A stretch of 64,000 bases of DNA. Source: Zonotrichia leucophrys gambelii (lineage: Eukaryota; Chordata; Aves; Passeriformes; Passerellidae). The position numbers and the translations under genes were made by a program. The notes beneath the pieces are model-generated. The model did no database searches. It worked only from the letters and a program-made list of their open reading frames with translations, and was not told the origin of the DNA. Positions 36,158 through 48,072 of the stretch are shown piece by piece (positions within the stretch are counted from its first letter, which is position 1; every line of letters begins with the position of its first letter). The DNA lies in NCBI RefSeq assembly GCF_028769735.1, contig NC_088178.1:23076357-23140356 (forward strand). Direction: 5' to 3'.

Positions 36158-39100
36158 AGGCAGAACAAGGGGTCTGGCAAATTGTGAAGGACAATGGAGG
36201 GTGGAGATAAGAATTTGACTCTGTGCAGGTTTTGGCAGGTTTGTGTCATTTTATCCATGGAGGGCAAAGAAGAAGATCACAAACATGCAGTGACAGGGAA
36301 AAACTGTTTTCTCTCTCAGACTCTTTCTGTGCTATTCTTCTTGTCCATTTTAACCTCCCACTTTCTTGAAACAGAAAAGATGGAAACAGATAAGAAGTGG
36401 CTTCAATTAAGTCTGATTCTTTCTTCACCTTAAAGAGGAATCCAGGAAGCTCTCCACAGCCTTCTTTCTCTCTTTGAAGTGTTGACTTATCATCCTCCTG
36501 CCATTAAAATATAATGGGCTAGCAGTGGGCGTGCTGGGATTTGACACCCAGTGGGGAACCACACCTAATCCTGCATCATCACCTGATCTGGTTGGGCTCA
36601 TTTTCCCAAGACACTGACCCCATTTTCACATTCAAAGGGCAGAGGGGGAGGACCAGAGAATTATTGTAGAGAACTCAGTCCAAGCCAGTCAGTCTCCATG
36701 TAGGTGTCACAGAAGATGGTTTCAAACATGACCACAGAAGCAGGTGCCTGCAGGAGGGACTGCCCGCAGACCCCCATGAGGAGGAGAGAGGGAGGGGGGA
36801 TTTTATCAGGTGTTGGGTGCATTTGATCACAGGGTGCCTTTATCTCCCCCACACAGTGGGTTGTGGTGACTCAGTGCAGTGGAAACAGCTTACAGGGTCA
36901 TGGCAACAAACAAACAAACAAACAAGGATGGGAGCCAGAGACAGAATTCATCTGCTCCAGCGTCATCCGTCTTATCTCTGTCACTTGACTGCGTGCAGAG
37001 CGCTCCGGGTCTGGTCTGTCAGCCCTGTACAAAGCAGAGGTTTGGCTGCCATGGAGCTGTGGCTGTGGGATGGAAGGATGTGAGGGGAAGATGAGCTTTA
37101 GGATTTCAGCAGTGGCTGTGGTTTCCTTAGGAGACAGACAGCTGTTACTGCCTATACAAACCCATTTCTCAACAACAGTGTCTCGAATGATCTTGTCTGA
37201 TTGCTTTTCCATCTGAGCCATGAACAACACCAGAGCAGGGATTCACCTTCAGTCAGTCTTGTCTTTCTTCAGCAGTGGAAATGGAAATGAACTTGTGTTG
37301 TCATGCCATGCACACATGCACTCTTCTGGCACAGCAAAACAAAACCGTGTGCTTGCAAAGGGCAGTCCATGAAGTGCCTGGTGTTGAAAAGAAGGCTGCT
37401 CCCTCTCTTTACTGCTGTGTGGTGGGCAGTGTGCTTGACAGCTCCATCTAGGGGAAAAAATCTCAGCTATTACTCAGGAGTTTGTCTGCACAGGAATACA
37501 TCTGCTCCTGACCTGCTGGTGCCTTGTCGCATCATCCAGATTCTTGTTCTGGTGGCTGCAAGAAAACTCAGATAGAGCTGGGACTGCAGATGCTCCCTGG
37601 AGGTGTGAGAGTAAGAGTGAAGAAGATATGAGGATTTTTGGCTGTTTTCCCTCTCCCTGCTTTTCTTGCTTCTACTTAATTTTCCTGGCCTGGCCTAGCC
37701 CTGAATGTTTGGGAACATTTTTTCACACTAAAATGGAATTAATTCATCTGAGCTGTAGATTAATAGCTCCAGTCATTGCAGTCACCTGTCACTACTTGTT
37801 CATAGATGGTGAAAGGAAGGGTAGAGGCAGGTAATTGCAGGTATTTGGCATACCTGGGCTTTTCCCAGGCCTGTTCCTTCTCTCTCCTTTTCTCTCTGTG
37901 TCCAGTCAAAACCAAGGCTGTCCTGTCCACTCAACACAGCCTCAATTTTAAGGCTGTGAAAACAGCAGCAGGCAGAAGACTTCAAGAAGAGCACCACTGC
38001 ATGCACCCGTGTCATGTGAGATGACCTATAATGATTTTGTCTTATGACAGTGGCTGTCTGCAGCTACACAGATCAAAGACCATAAAGAAATGGTACCTAA
38101 ATACAGAAGATTGACTGGTAAGTAACACCAACACCTCATGAAAATCAAAGTAAAACCTTTGGATTCTTAAATTTTTTAGCAGGACTTTTCATTTAAAAGT
38201 CAAACTTAGAAAACCAGAAGACAAAATATAATGTATAGTTTTGGGCTGAATCATGAGACTTGGTCAAAAGTTTTACTGAACAGAGGGAAGAAATTCTTCA
38301 TTTTATTGTCTCTGTCAGCTCACTATCTGGAACACAATATCCCAACCTCCTCTTTACCTTTTTTTTTCTTTTTTTTAAACAAAACTAAGAAGCATTCAAG
38401 TCTAAGCACAGCAACTTGGTCACATCAGCAGCCAGAACTGAGCTGGAAAATCAGATCCAAACACAATTTCTGACAGAAAATGTTGCCTTTGTTATTTTTA
38501 TCTTTTTTGATGGTTTCAGGTAAGTGCTTTCCACCTACAACTTGTTTCTTGGTTTAGTTGTGCTTTCTCTCCAATCAGTTGATCAAAGGTTTCTAAATGG
38601 AAGACTGGCTACAAGTGACCATGACATTTCATAACAAGTTTCTACCAAGTAACCATTTATGCCAAGACTTTAAAGCTTTCAGGAACTATTAATTTTTACA
38701 CAAATAATGGTGTATTTCCTAATAACTTCAGCTAACATGACATGATGAATAACAGGGAACTGAAATCATCAAGGAAGTAAATCTGTTATGGACTCAAATC
38801 AGTCATTTTTTTTTAGTAGAGTTTTGATCCATCTACAAAGGAAGTTTTGCTCTGTTGGTTGGGGTTTTTTTGAGTCCCACATAGTCTTCAAAGTAAGAGT
38901 GTAGGTTCAGTTCTGGTTTTGAAAAGAAATAACAATTCAAATCAGTTTTCAATTTGGGTTTGGGTTTGATTCAAAGCTGTCAAGCATATTCACAGAGTGA
39001 TTAAAACTGTTCCAACAGTTCTGGCCATGAGGAAGGTAAGGCAAACCCAGAGGACATGCAGATCTGGACAAGTACTCTTGCTATTAGCTAAATTTTTCTA

Positions 39101-39260
39101 TTACCTAAATGTTCTTACAGACCAAAGCCCCATTGTTTTAGGCAGGGCAAGAAACAGGTAGTAAGAAATTACCCTTGCCTAAAATATCTTCCTGTCTACA
39201 GACACAAAGCTGGGGATGAGAAAAAGCTACAAGAGGAGAAAAAAGAAGCGATATTGTCTT
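36158..39260. other. Gene-free unique sequence
   Basis: No coding region is supported. A small CAAA microsatellite lies at 36904-36925. Frames of 90-110 codons (36898-37230 minus, 37303-37575 plus, 37544-37834 plus) lack any recognisable domain. An AAG-GTAAGG donor-like site near 39030 has no convincing acceptor partner. Confidence 0.55.
36904..36925 (+). repeat. Short AAAC microsatellite
   Basis: About five tandem AAAC units follow GGCAAC. The array is short and of ordinary microsatellite type. Confidence 0.85.
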
Positions 39261-39345
39261 TCTCCGATGAGGCACCGAGGCACGGGGAGGTGAAGTGACT
39301 TGGCAAAGGCAGTACAGGAAGGCTGGAGCAGAGCTGGGAGGTGCA
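39261..39345 (+). mobile_element. MIR-like SINE core remnant
   Basis: The run TCCGATGAGGCACCGAGGCA, then CGGGGAGGTGAAGTGACTTG, then GCAGAGCTGGGAGGTGCAGC follows the MIR consensus order: AGATGAGGAAACTGAGGCAC, AGAGAGGTTAAGTGACTTGC, then GGCAGAGCTGGGATTCGAAC. MIR-type CORE-SINEs predate the split of mammals and birds and are rare in bird genomes. Here CpGs have been kept or gained. The similarity is from memory of the consensus, not an alignment score. Confidence 0.6.
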
Positions 39346-39373
39346 GCTGAGCCTTTGGAGCCCCTCAGCACAG

Positions 39374-39395
39374 CCCCAGCCCCGTCCCCAGCCCC
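39374..39395 (-). promoter_or_regulatory. G-quadruplex motif on the minus strand
   Basis: The plus strand has four consecutive CCCC runs (39374-39377, 39380-39383, 39386-39389 and 39392-39395) separated by two bases each (AG, GT, AG). The minus strand therefore reads GGGG four times with 2-nt loops, a near-ideal intramolecular G-quadruplex. It lies in a small GC-rich island next to the MIR-like core. A regulatory role is inference. Confidence 0.7.
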
Positions 39396-40539
39396 AGCCT
39401 GTCCTTCCTGCCTGTCCTGCACGTCCTGTGTGGCACAGCAAGGCACAGCACTGACCCCAGCGCTGGGGAAAGAGGGCAGAAAGGAGCCCCGTTTATTTTT
39501 CTTTCTACTACTTTATCTCACTTCAATGGGAGCAGTTGAGAATGTTGAGGATAAATGAAAACAACTGTTGGGCATCAGTCCAAGTGGTTAACAAAGAACC
39601 CCAAACTCTTTTAAGTCCTACAACTAAAAGGTGCTGGCGTAAAAAGAATAGCATTTTTCTTTGCAGAAATCATTTGTTGAACTCTCTGGTTCTGAATAGG
39701 ATTCCTTGCCCTCTTCCCCCTTTTCCCCCCCAGAATTTAAAAACAAATCACACAAAAATATCATATTCCTCCCTTATATGCCATATTAGATGTTTCCTGA
39801 GAAACCCTGTGGTGCTGTCCCCATGTGATGCCAGTGTAAGGTCCTGCCTTCAATGACATTCATTAGAAACCCAGTATGATTATCCCCCTCTCCTTCCCAA
39901 AATCATACTTGGAGTTGGGTCATATGCCAGGACAGGTACCTGTTTTCATCCCCAGCTGGACAGAAGCTTTCCTGCTTTCTGTGGCTCTGTGGTGCATCTG
40001 AAAGCACCTGTCCATCCCTGACAGGGAGGAATGCAGCACTGGAGAGGGAGCACGGACAGGTTCACTATGAAGTTTCTCCTGATAGCATGGTAGAAATTCT
40101 TTGGAAAATTAAATAAGAAGCCAAGGGAAAAGGCTGGATTTTTGAAAGGAAATTGCTGATGCAATAAAGCAGAACAGACAACCAGAATATCTTTAGTAAC
40201 CCAGTAAAGAGGCTGACCTGTGTAACTTGGGCTGTGGAAGAGGTTTTGCCGGGAGAGACAGACTGTGCTTTCTGCAGCACTGGGAGCATATCTGTGCCAG
40301 GGTGGGAGCATGCAGGGGAAATTTAGCCTTGAGGCTTTGATGCCTGCAGTGGGGAGATTTTTTAAATGAGCATGCAGCTGTGAATTCCCTGTCAGTTTGT
40401 ATGGCAAGGCTGAAATTGTGTTTGAGACTTCAATATTGCTTGAGAACAGCAGACTTTCACCTCCCCTGTGCTTGGTGCAGGTCGAGGGGGGAGCCCAGCT
40501 GTGTTATGAGTGTGGGCCAGACCTTGTCATTATAAAATT
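39396..40539. other. Gene-free sequence after the GC-rich patch
   Basis: The 153-codon minus-strand frame at 39946-40407 and the 106-codon plus frame at 39536-39856 have no domain I recognise. A pyrimidine run with seven or more C at about 39707-39734 ends in CAG and looks like a splice acceptor, but no coding exon follows it. Confidence 0.5.
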
Positions 40540-40780
40540 CTGTACTGTAGTTGAACCTTGGGTTGAAATCTAACAAGTCAGGTGCCAACACTGATCTTAT
40601 TGCACTAAAAGAAAACAAGAAAAAAAAAGCCAAGCAGAATATAAATATAGGGGGAAAGTATATTATTTTGCTTAGTAAAATCTACAAATATTCATCTTTA
40701 AAAGTCTGGAAAGCATAATCTTGGGCTCATTGTTTGGAGGTGACACATTATGGCCTGTGAATACCTTTGCCATCTCCTCC
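40540..40780. promoter_or_regulatory. Candidate conserved non-coding element
   Basis: AT-rich, non-coding sequence with many binding-site-like cores: GATCTTATTGCAC, AATATAAATATAG, TATTATTTTGCTTAG, and CTCATTGTTTGGAGG with a SOX-type ATTGTT. There is no simple-repeat character apart from one A run. The call rests on texture only. Confidence 0.18.
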
Positions 40781-42559
40781 CTGCCTCCTTCCAAACCTTC
40801 CCCTGTCTAGTTACAGCATGGTGAAAGAAACAGCTAATTTGACATTTCCAATTCCTCCTTTGTTCTGAACTTCTGTTGTGGGAACAGAATGAAGGAAATG
40901 GAGATCCCTGGAAAGATTGTGAAGAAGAGAGAATTTACAACACCTTACTCATATACAACCTTAAAACAGGGCATGTAATACCTGGCTCTTTCCAATCCTC
41001 AGCCATCAGCAGAGACCTCAGTCCCAGGGACAAATTGGCTTTATTTTATCCACAGCTGATGTGACAATCTGTGGAAATGGCTGATCTGGTCTTTGTTCAG
41101 GTGGCTGAACTCCATCCCATACAGGTCATCCAGTTTCTCTATTTCTTTTGTTAGCTGTTTAATAGTGAAGTTAAATTCCCCTGAAAATATTATTTCAGCC
41201 ACTTTCTATGACAGTTTTTCCTGTTTCACTTAATTATATACATTGGCCTTTTCAACCCAAAACTCTTGTCCTTTTCTTAATGCACAGGAAAATCTCACTC
41301 TGCAGATTGAAATAAGTTATCATCAGGACACATCTGCCTCTGCTTGCAACAAAGCCCAGAGTGGGAAGGTCAGAATGTCCTCCAAAACCACAGGCTTGTT
41401 CCCTCCTGGGTGCCAGGCACTACTTCCATTTGAAAGATGAAGTGGTGAATGAGCAAAAAAACTGAAATCTTCATGAGGTCAGAGGTTCAGTGTGGGAATT
41501 TTAGCACAGGAAAGTGGTCCACATCCAGTACTCCCTAGGAGGCCCTGGGGAATCAGTAGATGCTTCCACTAAAGCAGACTTCAGCTGTCTTCTCTGCAGT
41601 GCTGGAGCTGCTTGTGGTGGCCAAGCTGATGCAGAGGTCTGGTAAGGTGCAAGTGTGAGAGGGGCTGAGGAAAGTGCAGCCAGAAGCTCACCTGGCCGTT
41701 CTGAAGAAAGCAGGATACACTGTCAGCTGAAAAAATCAAGTCACAAGCCCCTTAAATTGCTCAGGCTTGGGGGAAATGTGGGATTTAATACATCTTTCTA
41801 TTCTTTACCCATCCATAAGGCAGCAGTGGCACCAGCCAAACTAACTCCTCACCAGCAAGTTGGGAAAATAAACCCATTTTCATCATCATTTATTAAATGC
41901 TTGGATTCCTTTGTGATAAATGACATAGAAGAGGCCACAAGGAAATGAATAATTCCAGCTTCAGAAGAGAGTTTGAGTAGTGTGCTGAAAAGAGATGACC
42001 TTGGGACCACATGTTGATTGGGGATGTTAAAGAAAAATATTCAGCATCTCCATATTAAACTAGCACTACTCGCAGGCTGTTACATGAGGCAAAGATGTTA
42101 CCAAAACCAAAACCAAACAATACTCAAATGAATAAGGATGTCTTTCAGACACTGGCAACTCCATAGCTGCTGGGATATCCTTCTTCAGATTTTCTGGACT
42201 GGCAAATGTCTAAGCAGGGAATCTAATGGTGTCAGAAAACTTAGAGGGTGAACAAAAAACCCCATGTGAGGATTTACATGACAATATAATCAGTGTAGGA
42301 AAACCCTGTAGTAGCATCTCTCTTGCTGTCTTCTTTGTGCAAACCCAGAATATCTCATATGGCTCTGAGTGCTTCTTTCCACTCTGCTATGCAGGAGGAA
42401 GAGAAAGAAAAAGGAGCAAAATCAGCCTGTCTGATTTCACTTTCTGATTTCTCAGACCACAGTAATTCCACCACAGTGAGCAAGATCAGAATTAGTCTCC
42501 AAATATTTATTTAGAACTCCTTGAGGATGATAGAAAGGAAAAAGTGGGCATGTACTGAA
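40781..42559. other. Gene-free unique sequence
   Basis: The 97-codon plus frame at 41655-41948 and shorter frames show no recognisable family. No repeat or RNA gene is visible. Confidence 0.5.
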
Positions 42560-42760
42560 ACATTGCCCCAGGCACATTCAGCAGTTATTAAAAAGAATTC
42601 ACTTCCATGCAAATTGTATTTCATCAGCTAATTAAGAAGGTATTTATCCTCTGCTTTAATTAATATCTTGTATCTTCCTTCCGAAATACTTAATCACTGA
42701 ATGAAATCATCACAGAAATATTGCCCTGAAGTTAGGGCATTTTGTATCTCAGCAAATCTG
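42560..42760. promoter_or_regulatory. Candidate enhancer, POU/homeodomain motifs
   Basis: A full octamer, ATGCAAAT, at 42607-42614 is followed 15 bp later by TAATTA at 42629-42634, then TTTAATTAATATC and CTTAATCACTG. This packing of POU and homeodomain sites in non-coding DNA resembles neural or endodermal developmental enhancers. It sits directly left of a TG/TA microsatellite, with more such sequence on the other side. Confidence 0.28.
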
Positions 42761-42761
42761 A

Positions 42762-42817
42762 CATGTATGTGTGTATGCATATATATATAGAGATATATAT
42801 GTGTGTGTGTATATTTT
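42762..42817. repeat. TG/TA alternating microsatellite
   Basis: ATGTATGTGTGTATGC, then ATATATATAG, AGATATATATG and TGTGTGTGTATAT. The tract is nearly strict purine-pyrimidine alternation with internal self-complementary TA blocks, so it can adopt Z-DNA or a small cruciform. Probably length-polymorphic. Confidence 0.92.
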
Positions 42818-42839
42818 AATAGCAGTAATTATAAACTAC

Positions 42840-43340
42840 TCTGCCAACTTACAGAGCTGTTTTACATTTCTGGCTTGCTGCCAGGCTTTTTTTTTTCCCT
42901 GTGCCTGATGAATAGCAACTGTTGTGTACTCTAGATCTGTGCTCCATTTAAGCAATATCCCCAAAGAAATCGGCCTCCTTAGCCGTTAAGCACAGCTTTG
43001 TTAGGCAGCCCTGGGGCGATTGACAAAACCTATTTGTTAACTAAAAACTGTAATCAGTGGTTTGTGTATCAGCAGCATAATGTTCTCAGTAAGGCTACAA
43101 TATAATGGATGGAAAATCAGTTATTTCCTGAGCATCAACAACCAATTTTCCACCAGTTAGGCTAGAAATGGATATCCCAGAGGTATGCAGGAGTCAGAAT
43201 TAACTAGTGCCAGTTTAAGCATGGGAAACATACTAGCAAGGCGAATGGCTTTCTAAACAAACTGGAATATATTTATTGCCCCCTGTAATTCAAGTTTAAA
43301 TTACAAATCTTGCTGGATTATTGATGTTGGATTGAAATGC
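42840..43340. promoter_or_regulatory. Candidate conserved non-coding element cluster
   Basis: The interval keeps CpGs at CGGCC, GCCGTTAAGC and GGGCGATTG within about 50 bp, carries GATTGAC (43018-43024, PBX/TALE-like) and GTTAAC (43036-43041, HNF1-like half-site), and continues with AT-rich, motif-dense sequence to about 43340. It has no plausible reading frame. Together with 42560-42760 it forms the most enhancer-like stretch of the window. Function is inferred. Confidence 0.3.
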
Positions 43341-46059
43341 AATGCATTTTCTGGGAGAAGGTGTAGTCCCTGTCATTTGTAATATCTCAATCCAGACTGT
43401 TTACAGAGGTGTTAAATAGAAGTTATGGACTTGTGGGAGGTGCTGCAGAAACTTTAGCACAAATGAGAACAGCTTGAAGATAATAATCTTGTCTGGGTTA
43501 AAAAAAAAATTTGTGAAATTTTGAGATGGAACCTCAATTCCTTAAGCAAACCTCACTCTTGCCATTAAACCAGTAGGCAATGTTCAGACTGTTCTGAGAA
43601 TCACTCCCATGAGTGTCATCTTTCCATTCATCTTGGAGACATTCCTCACCCAGAATCCTTGATTCAGCTCAGCTAATCCATTAATATAAATTAAAAAAAA
43701 CACCAGCAGGATGCAGCTTATCAGTTATTCCTGAAATGTTCTTATCTCTTCCAGAGTTTCTCACTGGGAAATAATGTGCAGACATTTTTCCCACTCCCTT
43801 TCTGTCAAACCTGTGGCTGGAGTGCTCCACAATTGCTAAACTGCAAACCAACAGTCATAAACCTAATCAGAACAATTCACTCACTGCAGCACTCTTAGAG
43901 ATTCTGGAGATTTCTGGAGTTTTCCTTATGAGTCAAGAGCTGGAAAGCCAGGTCCCAGAGGCAAGTGACTGCACGTGTCACCAGCCAATAGCACAGAGAG
44001 GTCACAGGACCCAGGCTTCAAGCCCTTGAGAGTGTGTGGGAAATCTCACAGTGTTAACAATTCCCTTCTTTATGTCTCCTCTTAACATGGCACATTATTT
44101 GAACATTATGAAGTGAACCCTTTGTTGGAGAGCATGACAAATCCCCAGCTAAGTGGGAGCATGATGCCGCTGGACTGAGTGGCCTGTGGATCTTGCTGCT
44201 CTAAGGGGAATGATTGCAATTCCTCGTGACATTTTTCACTGAGAAGATGGATTAGTAGGCAGGCATGTGCTGGGGCTGTAAGTTACAACTTATCTTAGAA
44301 AGTTTTAACTTTATGACTTTGCATGCCTAAGAAGTCATTTTTAAAGGCGGCTTTAGCCTTTATGAGTCCCTGTGGATCTCTGCACAAATCTGTAGCTGCA
44401 AAGACTGTCCAGGATTTTTGATGAGGGACTGGGAGTTCAGGCAGGACAAGAGGAATTGTGACTCAGTTTCTGTTCCTGATGGTGTCACCAACTCTCATTG
44501 TGTCAGTAAAGTTCTCCAGACTCCAGCTTTCCATGTAAAGATATGGAAAGATCTAGAATATTTTAATATTTTGTTAATAGTTAGAGAAAGGCTTGGCTAA
44601 ATGCCATCACCAGGAAGTATTTCAGATCAGTGCTGAATTACAGAACACTGGGCTCTACACCTTTGTCTCCCTAGGGTTGTTACTGAAAATGGCACAATGA
44701 GGGGCTCAGAGTCCTGGTGGGATTGTTGGGAGGTCTGATGCAAGGAAACTCAGGACTTCCCAGCACCTAATTCTCCCATATCCATGCCTTGACCCTCTTC
44801 TTCTCCCCTTCCATGGTGTCCTCTGGCCAGTGGACCCTACACCTTTAATGCTGACTAAACATTAGTCATGAGTTAAGAGATCAGTGCTTCTAATTCTGTG
44901 TCCATCAGTTCCATTTTCACTCAATACAATCAGGTTTGCTGTAATTCCCACATTTTGGAGTTTGTATTTATTACACAGAAACAGTCAGAACAGTGAGAGA
45001 TTCATTTTCTTGCCTAGGGACAGATGGGAACTATCTAAACATTTTCATCTGCCAAACTTAGTAAAAAAATATGAGAATAAGACCAAAAATAAGGCTTCTT
45101 AAGACTTATTCTGAGGAGACATATTGAAAGATCACCAGAAAAAGCCCACGACCTCCCAGCCCTGAAACAATAGAGTGCTTTAGACATTTTAAAGGCTTTC
45201 TTGATTTGTTCAGGAGTCTTTCCAGATTTGTCTCAGTTCTTGTATTTTCTGATCTGCTTCACCCCACCAGTGCCCTCATTAAGCACTGGAGGAGGATGCT
45301 GCAGGGAAGTTTAGTAGGAGCTTAGGATGAGGCAGACATTGATAGCTTTGCCCTTCCTTTTTCAATCACTGAAATGACATTCAGGTTCCAGGGATGAACA
45401 GATATGGACACTCTACCATGTGATTAGAAGGGCTGAAGCAGAATCTGCATGTGTATACAAAACATATCTGCAGACTGGGCTGTGATTTACTGAGAGGCTT
45501 AAAAATGCTTTAAAGACTTCTAAGCACAGGAAGAAATATGCTGTTAGTAAAGCTTCCGTGTTATCAGCCCAGCTAAATAATGATGTGCAATGTGTCATGT
45601 GCAAAGAATATATTAATGCTTGGATAAATATTTTCCTAATGTCTGCTTGCTTGATATCTCCTTGGCATATAACCAGGGGATAGTAAATAACACTCATGAC
45701 TCTGTTTACTTAAGGTCTGTTTTCTCTCTTGTTTTTTACACTGGCAATAATTTTGGGGGCTTCATGGGAGGAAAAGGCAGAGGGAACCAGAGCCTTGTAA
45801 AATGTTTGTTTTCCTTACAAATTTCACAAGAAATAAACTGTTTATGCTTTTGTGTTTCACTGCCATGGAAATGTTAGATGATTTTGTGTGACTGTCAAAG
45901 TGTTTAATGTGTAGCCAAGCAGTAGCATTATAGAGAGTGGGAGAGGAGGAAGAGGAGAAACAGGAGGAACACAATGAAAAAAAAAAAGAGTCCAGTTTAC
46001 CTCGTAGTTTCTAGCACGTTATTTTCCCTTGCTTGTGGGCATAACTTAATGCTGGTTAC
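43341..46059. other. Gene-free sequence
   Basis: No gene is supported; frames do not exceed 100 codons with any recognisable content. A region at 43955-44030 (GCAAGTGACTGCACGTGTCA through GACCCAGGCTTCAAGCCC) loosely follows a MIR tail but is too degraded to call. A purine-rich stretch lies at 45935-45968. Confidence 0.5.
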
Positions 46060-46180
46060 TCCCCTTGGCTGCAAACTGCATTCATCTTAATCATCTGTTT
46101 TGACAGCTTCTTTCCCCCTCAGGCTCATCTCTAATTGAATTTGTCATGCAATCTCACCTCCCCTGAAATTGTTTGTGCAG
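46060..46180. promoter_or_regulatory. Candidate enhancer, bHLH/TALE/homeodomain motifs
   Basis: CATCTG at 46092-46097 (bHLH E-box) and TGACAG at 46101-46106 (MEIS/TALE core) lie side by side, followed by TAATTG at 46132-46137 and the octamer-like ATGCAAT at 46147-46153. The overlapping 115-codon plus frame at 46135-46482 has no domain and starts inside this motif cluster. Function is inferred from motif grammar. Confidence 0.28.
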
Positions 46181-47214
46181 GAGGAAGCTGGGAGGCAGCT
46201 GGATGCAGGTTGGTTTCTGTAGCGTTACCTGCAGAATCAGCCTCCCTCAGTCCTGTCTTTGGAGCTGAGAGGTCTGGCATTGTCTGGTATCCCACAGGTG
46301 TGGCAGATACTTCCAAATCTAATTTGATGCTTTCACACAGGGCATCTACCAACTCCTGCCCTTCTCTACTGTCTTCCATCTCGTGGTGTAGACATGCTCA
46401 TAAAGAACTATTCACTACAAGATTAAATTTCTCCCTGCAACCCCAAAAATGCAGCTCCCCATCTACATTCTGTCCTTTCTGATGTCCTTGTACATTGAAG
46501 GGTGTTGGTACATTGAGCACAGTGGATTTAGAGTCCCCCAAGAAAAGATGCAACCCTGAAAAACCACAGTTTTCAGGGATACAGGCATCACAGAATTTGA
46601 TGTTTTTAGTGAGGTTTGATGTGTCCTAGTGCTTCAGAAGGACCTTAAGAATAGCACTTCTTAATTTTTCTTTCTCCAAGTGTATTCAAGCTTATAAATC
46701 TCAAACACTGTATTTTTAATATTAGCAAAGGAAAAAAACACTTCCTAAAAAAAACAACCCAAAGGCAAGTTTTCCATGTGGGTACATCTTCTCTGTAGAA
46801 AAGAGCTGCCCACCTTTTGCTACCTGATCCCACAATAACAAAATGAAATCCTTCTCATACCCAAAACAAAGTGCTGGGTTTTTTTAACATTTCTGTAGTT
46901 GAATTCATCTGAGTTGTTCCACAGTGCAATCCCAAGATGAGAGAGTTAGGCAAGGGGGGAGACACACACATTAACATAAGACCACTCATCTTGTTCCTTA
47001 GCATAAGTGGAGCCATCATGTTGTCTACATCCCCTCAAAAGTGCTGTGTCAACATGTCCCTGCAACAAAAGTGTTCATGGTGTCCAGATAACACATGTCA
47101 CGTGTGTGACACACCAGGCTGTTATCTCAGCTGGCCAAACACTGAAGATAAACAGGGTCACGAAAGTGCACACGTGCTTTAGACAAGGTTTGTGATCAAC
47201 TCAAATTTACAACC
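46181..47214. other. Gene-free sequence
   Basis: Apart from the 115-codon frame noted above and short frames at 46937-47195, nothing coding is apparent. The 46937-47182 frame translates to a Cys-rich peptide, but it has no initiating context or neighbours that support a gene. Confidence 0.5.
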
Positions 47215-47345
47215 TTTGTATCTGACTGCAGCATAAACAAAAATATGACAGGCTTATATTGTCTACATCTGAAAGATAACCTGTAGGAGAAGATGCATTA
47301 TAAAATCGCAACTGTTACACGTCGGAAGTCAGAGCATTTCCTAGC
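47215..47345. promoter_or_regulatory. Candidate conserved non-coding element with clustered CpG
   Basis: ATAAACAAAAATATGACAGG supplies forkhead-like and TALE-like cores. Three CpGs fall within 18 bp at 47307-47324 in an otherwise AT-rich stretch. No repeat or coding content is present. Confidence 0.22.
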
Positions 47346-47444
47346 AGAATCTGCAAAATTTCCTATCTCTCCCTACCAGGGTCCTAAGTGCAACAGGGAT
47401 ACTTGTTAGTATTTTAATAAAATGCTAGTTAAGTATTTGTTTTG

Positions 47445-47510
47445 CTTTCTAAAGGCTTACTTTCTAAAGTGTATGTCTTACTTACTCACTTTCTAAAGTG
47501 TATGTCTAAA
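47445..47510 (+). repeat. 29-bp direct duplication with a third partial copy
   Basis: CTTTCTAAAG occurs three times (starting about 47445, 47460 and 47489). The last two share TTTCTAAAGTGTATGTCT with a period of 29 bp. A local duplication of no known function. Confidence 0.8.
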
Positions 47511-48072
47511 ACTCACCAAAGCCTATTTATACCAGTTTTTTTTTTTAATCAGTCTCTTTGACCATCAAACTTCTTCCCCCCCTTTGGCCTCTCCTCAGAA
47601 ACAACTCCCTTTTTTCCTTGTTTATTTTGTGTATTTTTCCAGTGTGTATTGTCAGAAAAGAAAGGAAATACTTTGAACCCTCCAAAAGTCTTTTGTTACA
47701 CCGATGAATCACAGAATTCAGTGGTGGGCTAAAGAGGTTACTATTCCTACACAGTGCAATCTGGAGTAGATGAAAAAATCAAACTTCTTATGGCAATGCC
47801 ATTATAAAGTGAATAAATATTTCCAGATTCCAATTTGAGACATTATTTTCTTTCCTTCTTATATGCAGATGATGCTCAGGTCTTGTAAATAAAGGATATA
47901 ATGTCAGGGAGATGGAGGTCGGAAATGAAGATTAGTTTCCTTTTCTTCTATCCTCACCTCCCAGGGAGAAGTTAATTTTGGCTGTGTTCAGTCTGAGTTC
48001 ACAGAAGGGAGAACACAAAAAAACGTTACTTCTTCTGTAAGTCCATTGCCAAATTAAATGGAAAGAAGAAGC

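Noticed and set aside
43955..44030. Possible second MIR remnant
   Set aside because: Only scattered short matches (AAGTGACT, GGTCACA, ACCCAGGCTTCAAGCC) in loose order; cannot be separated from chance.
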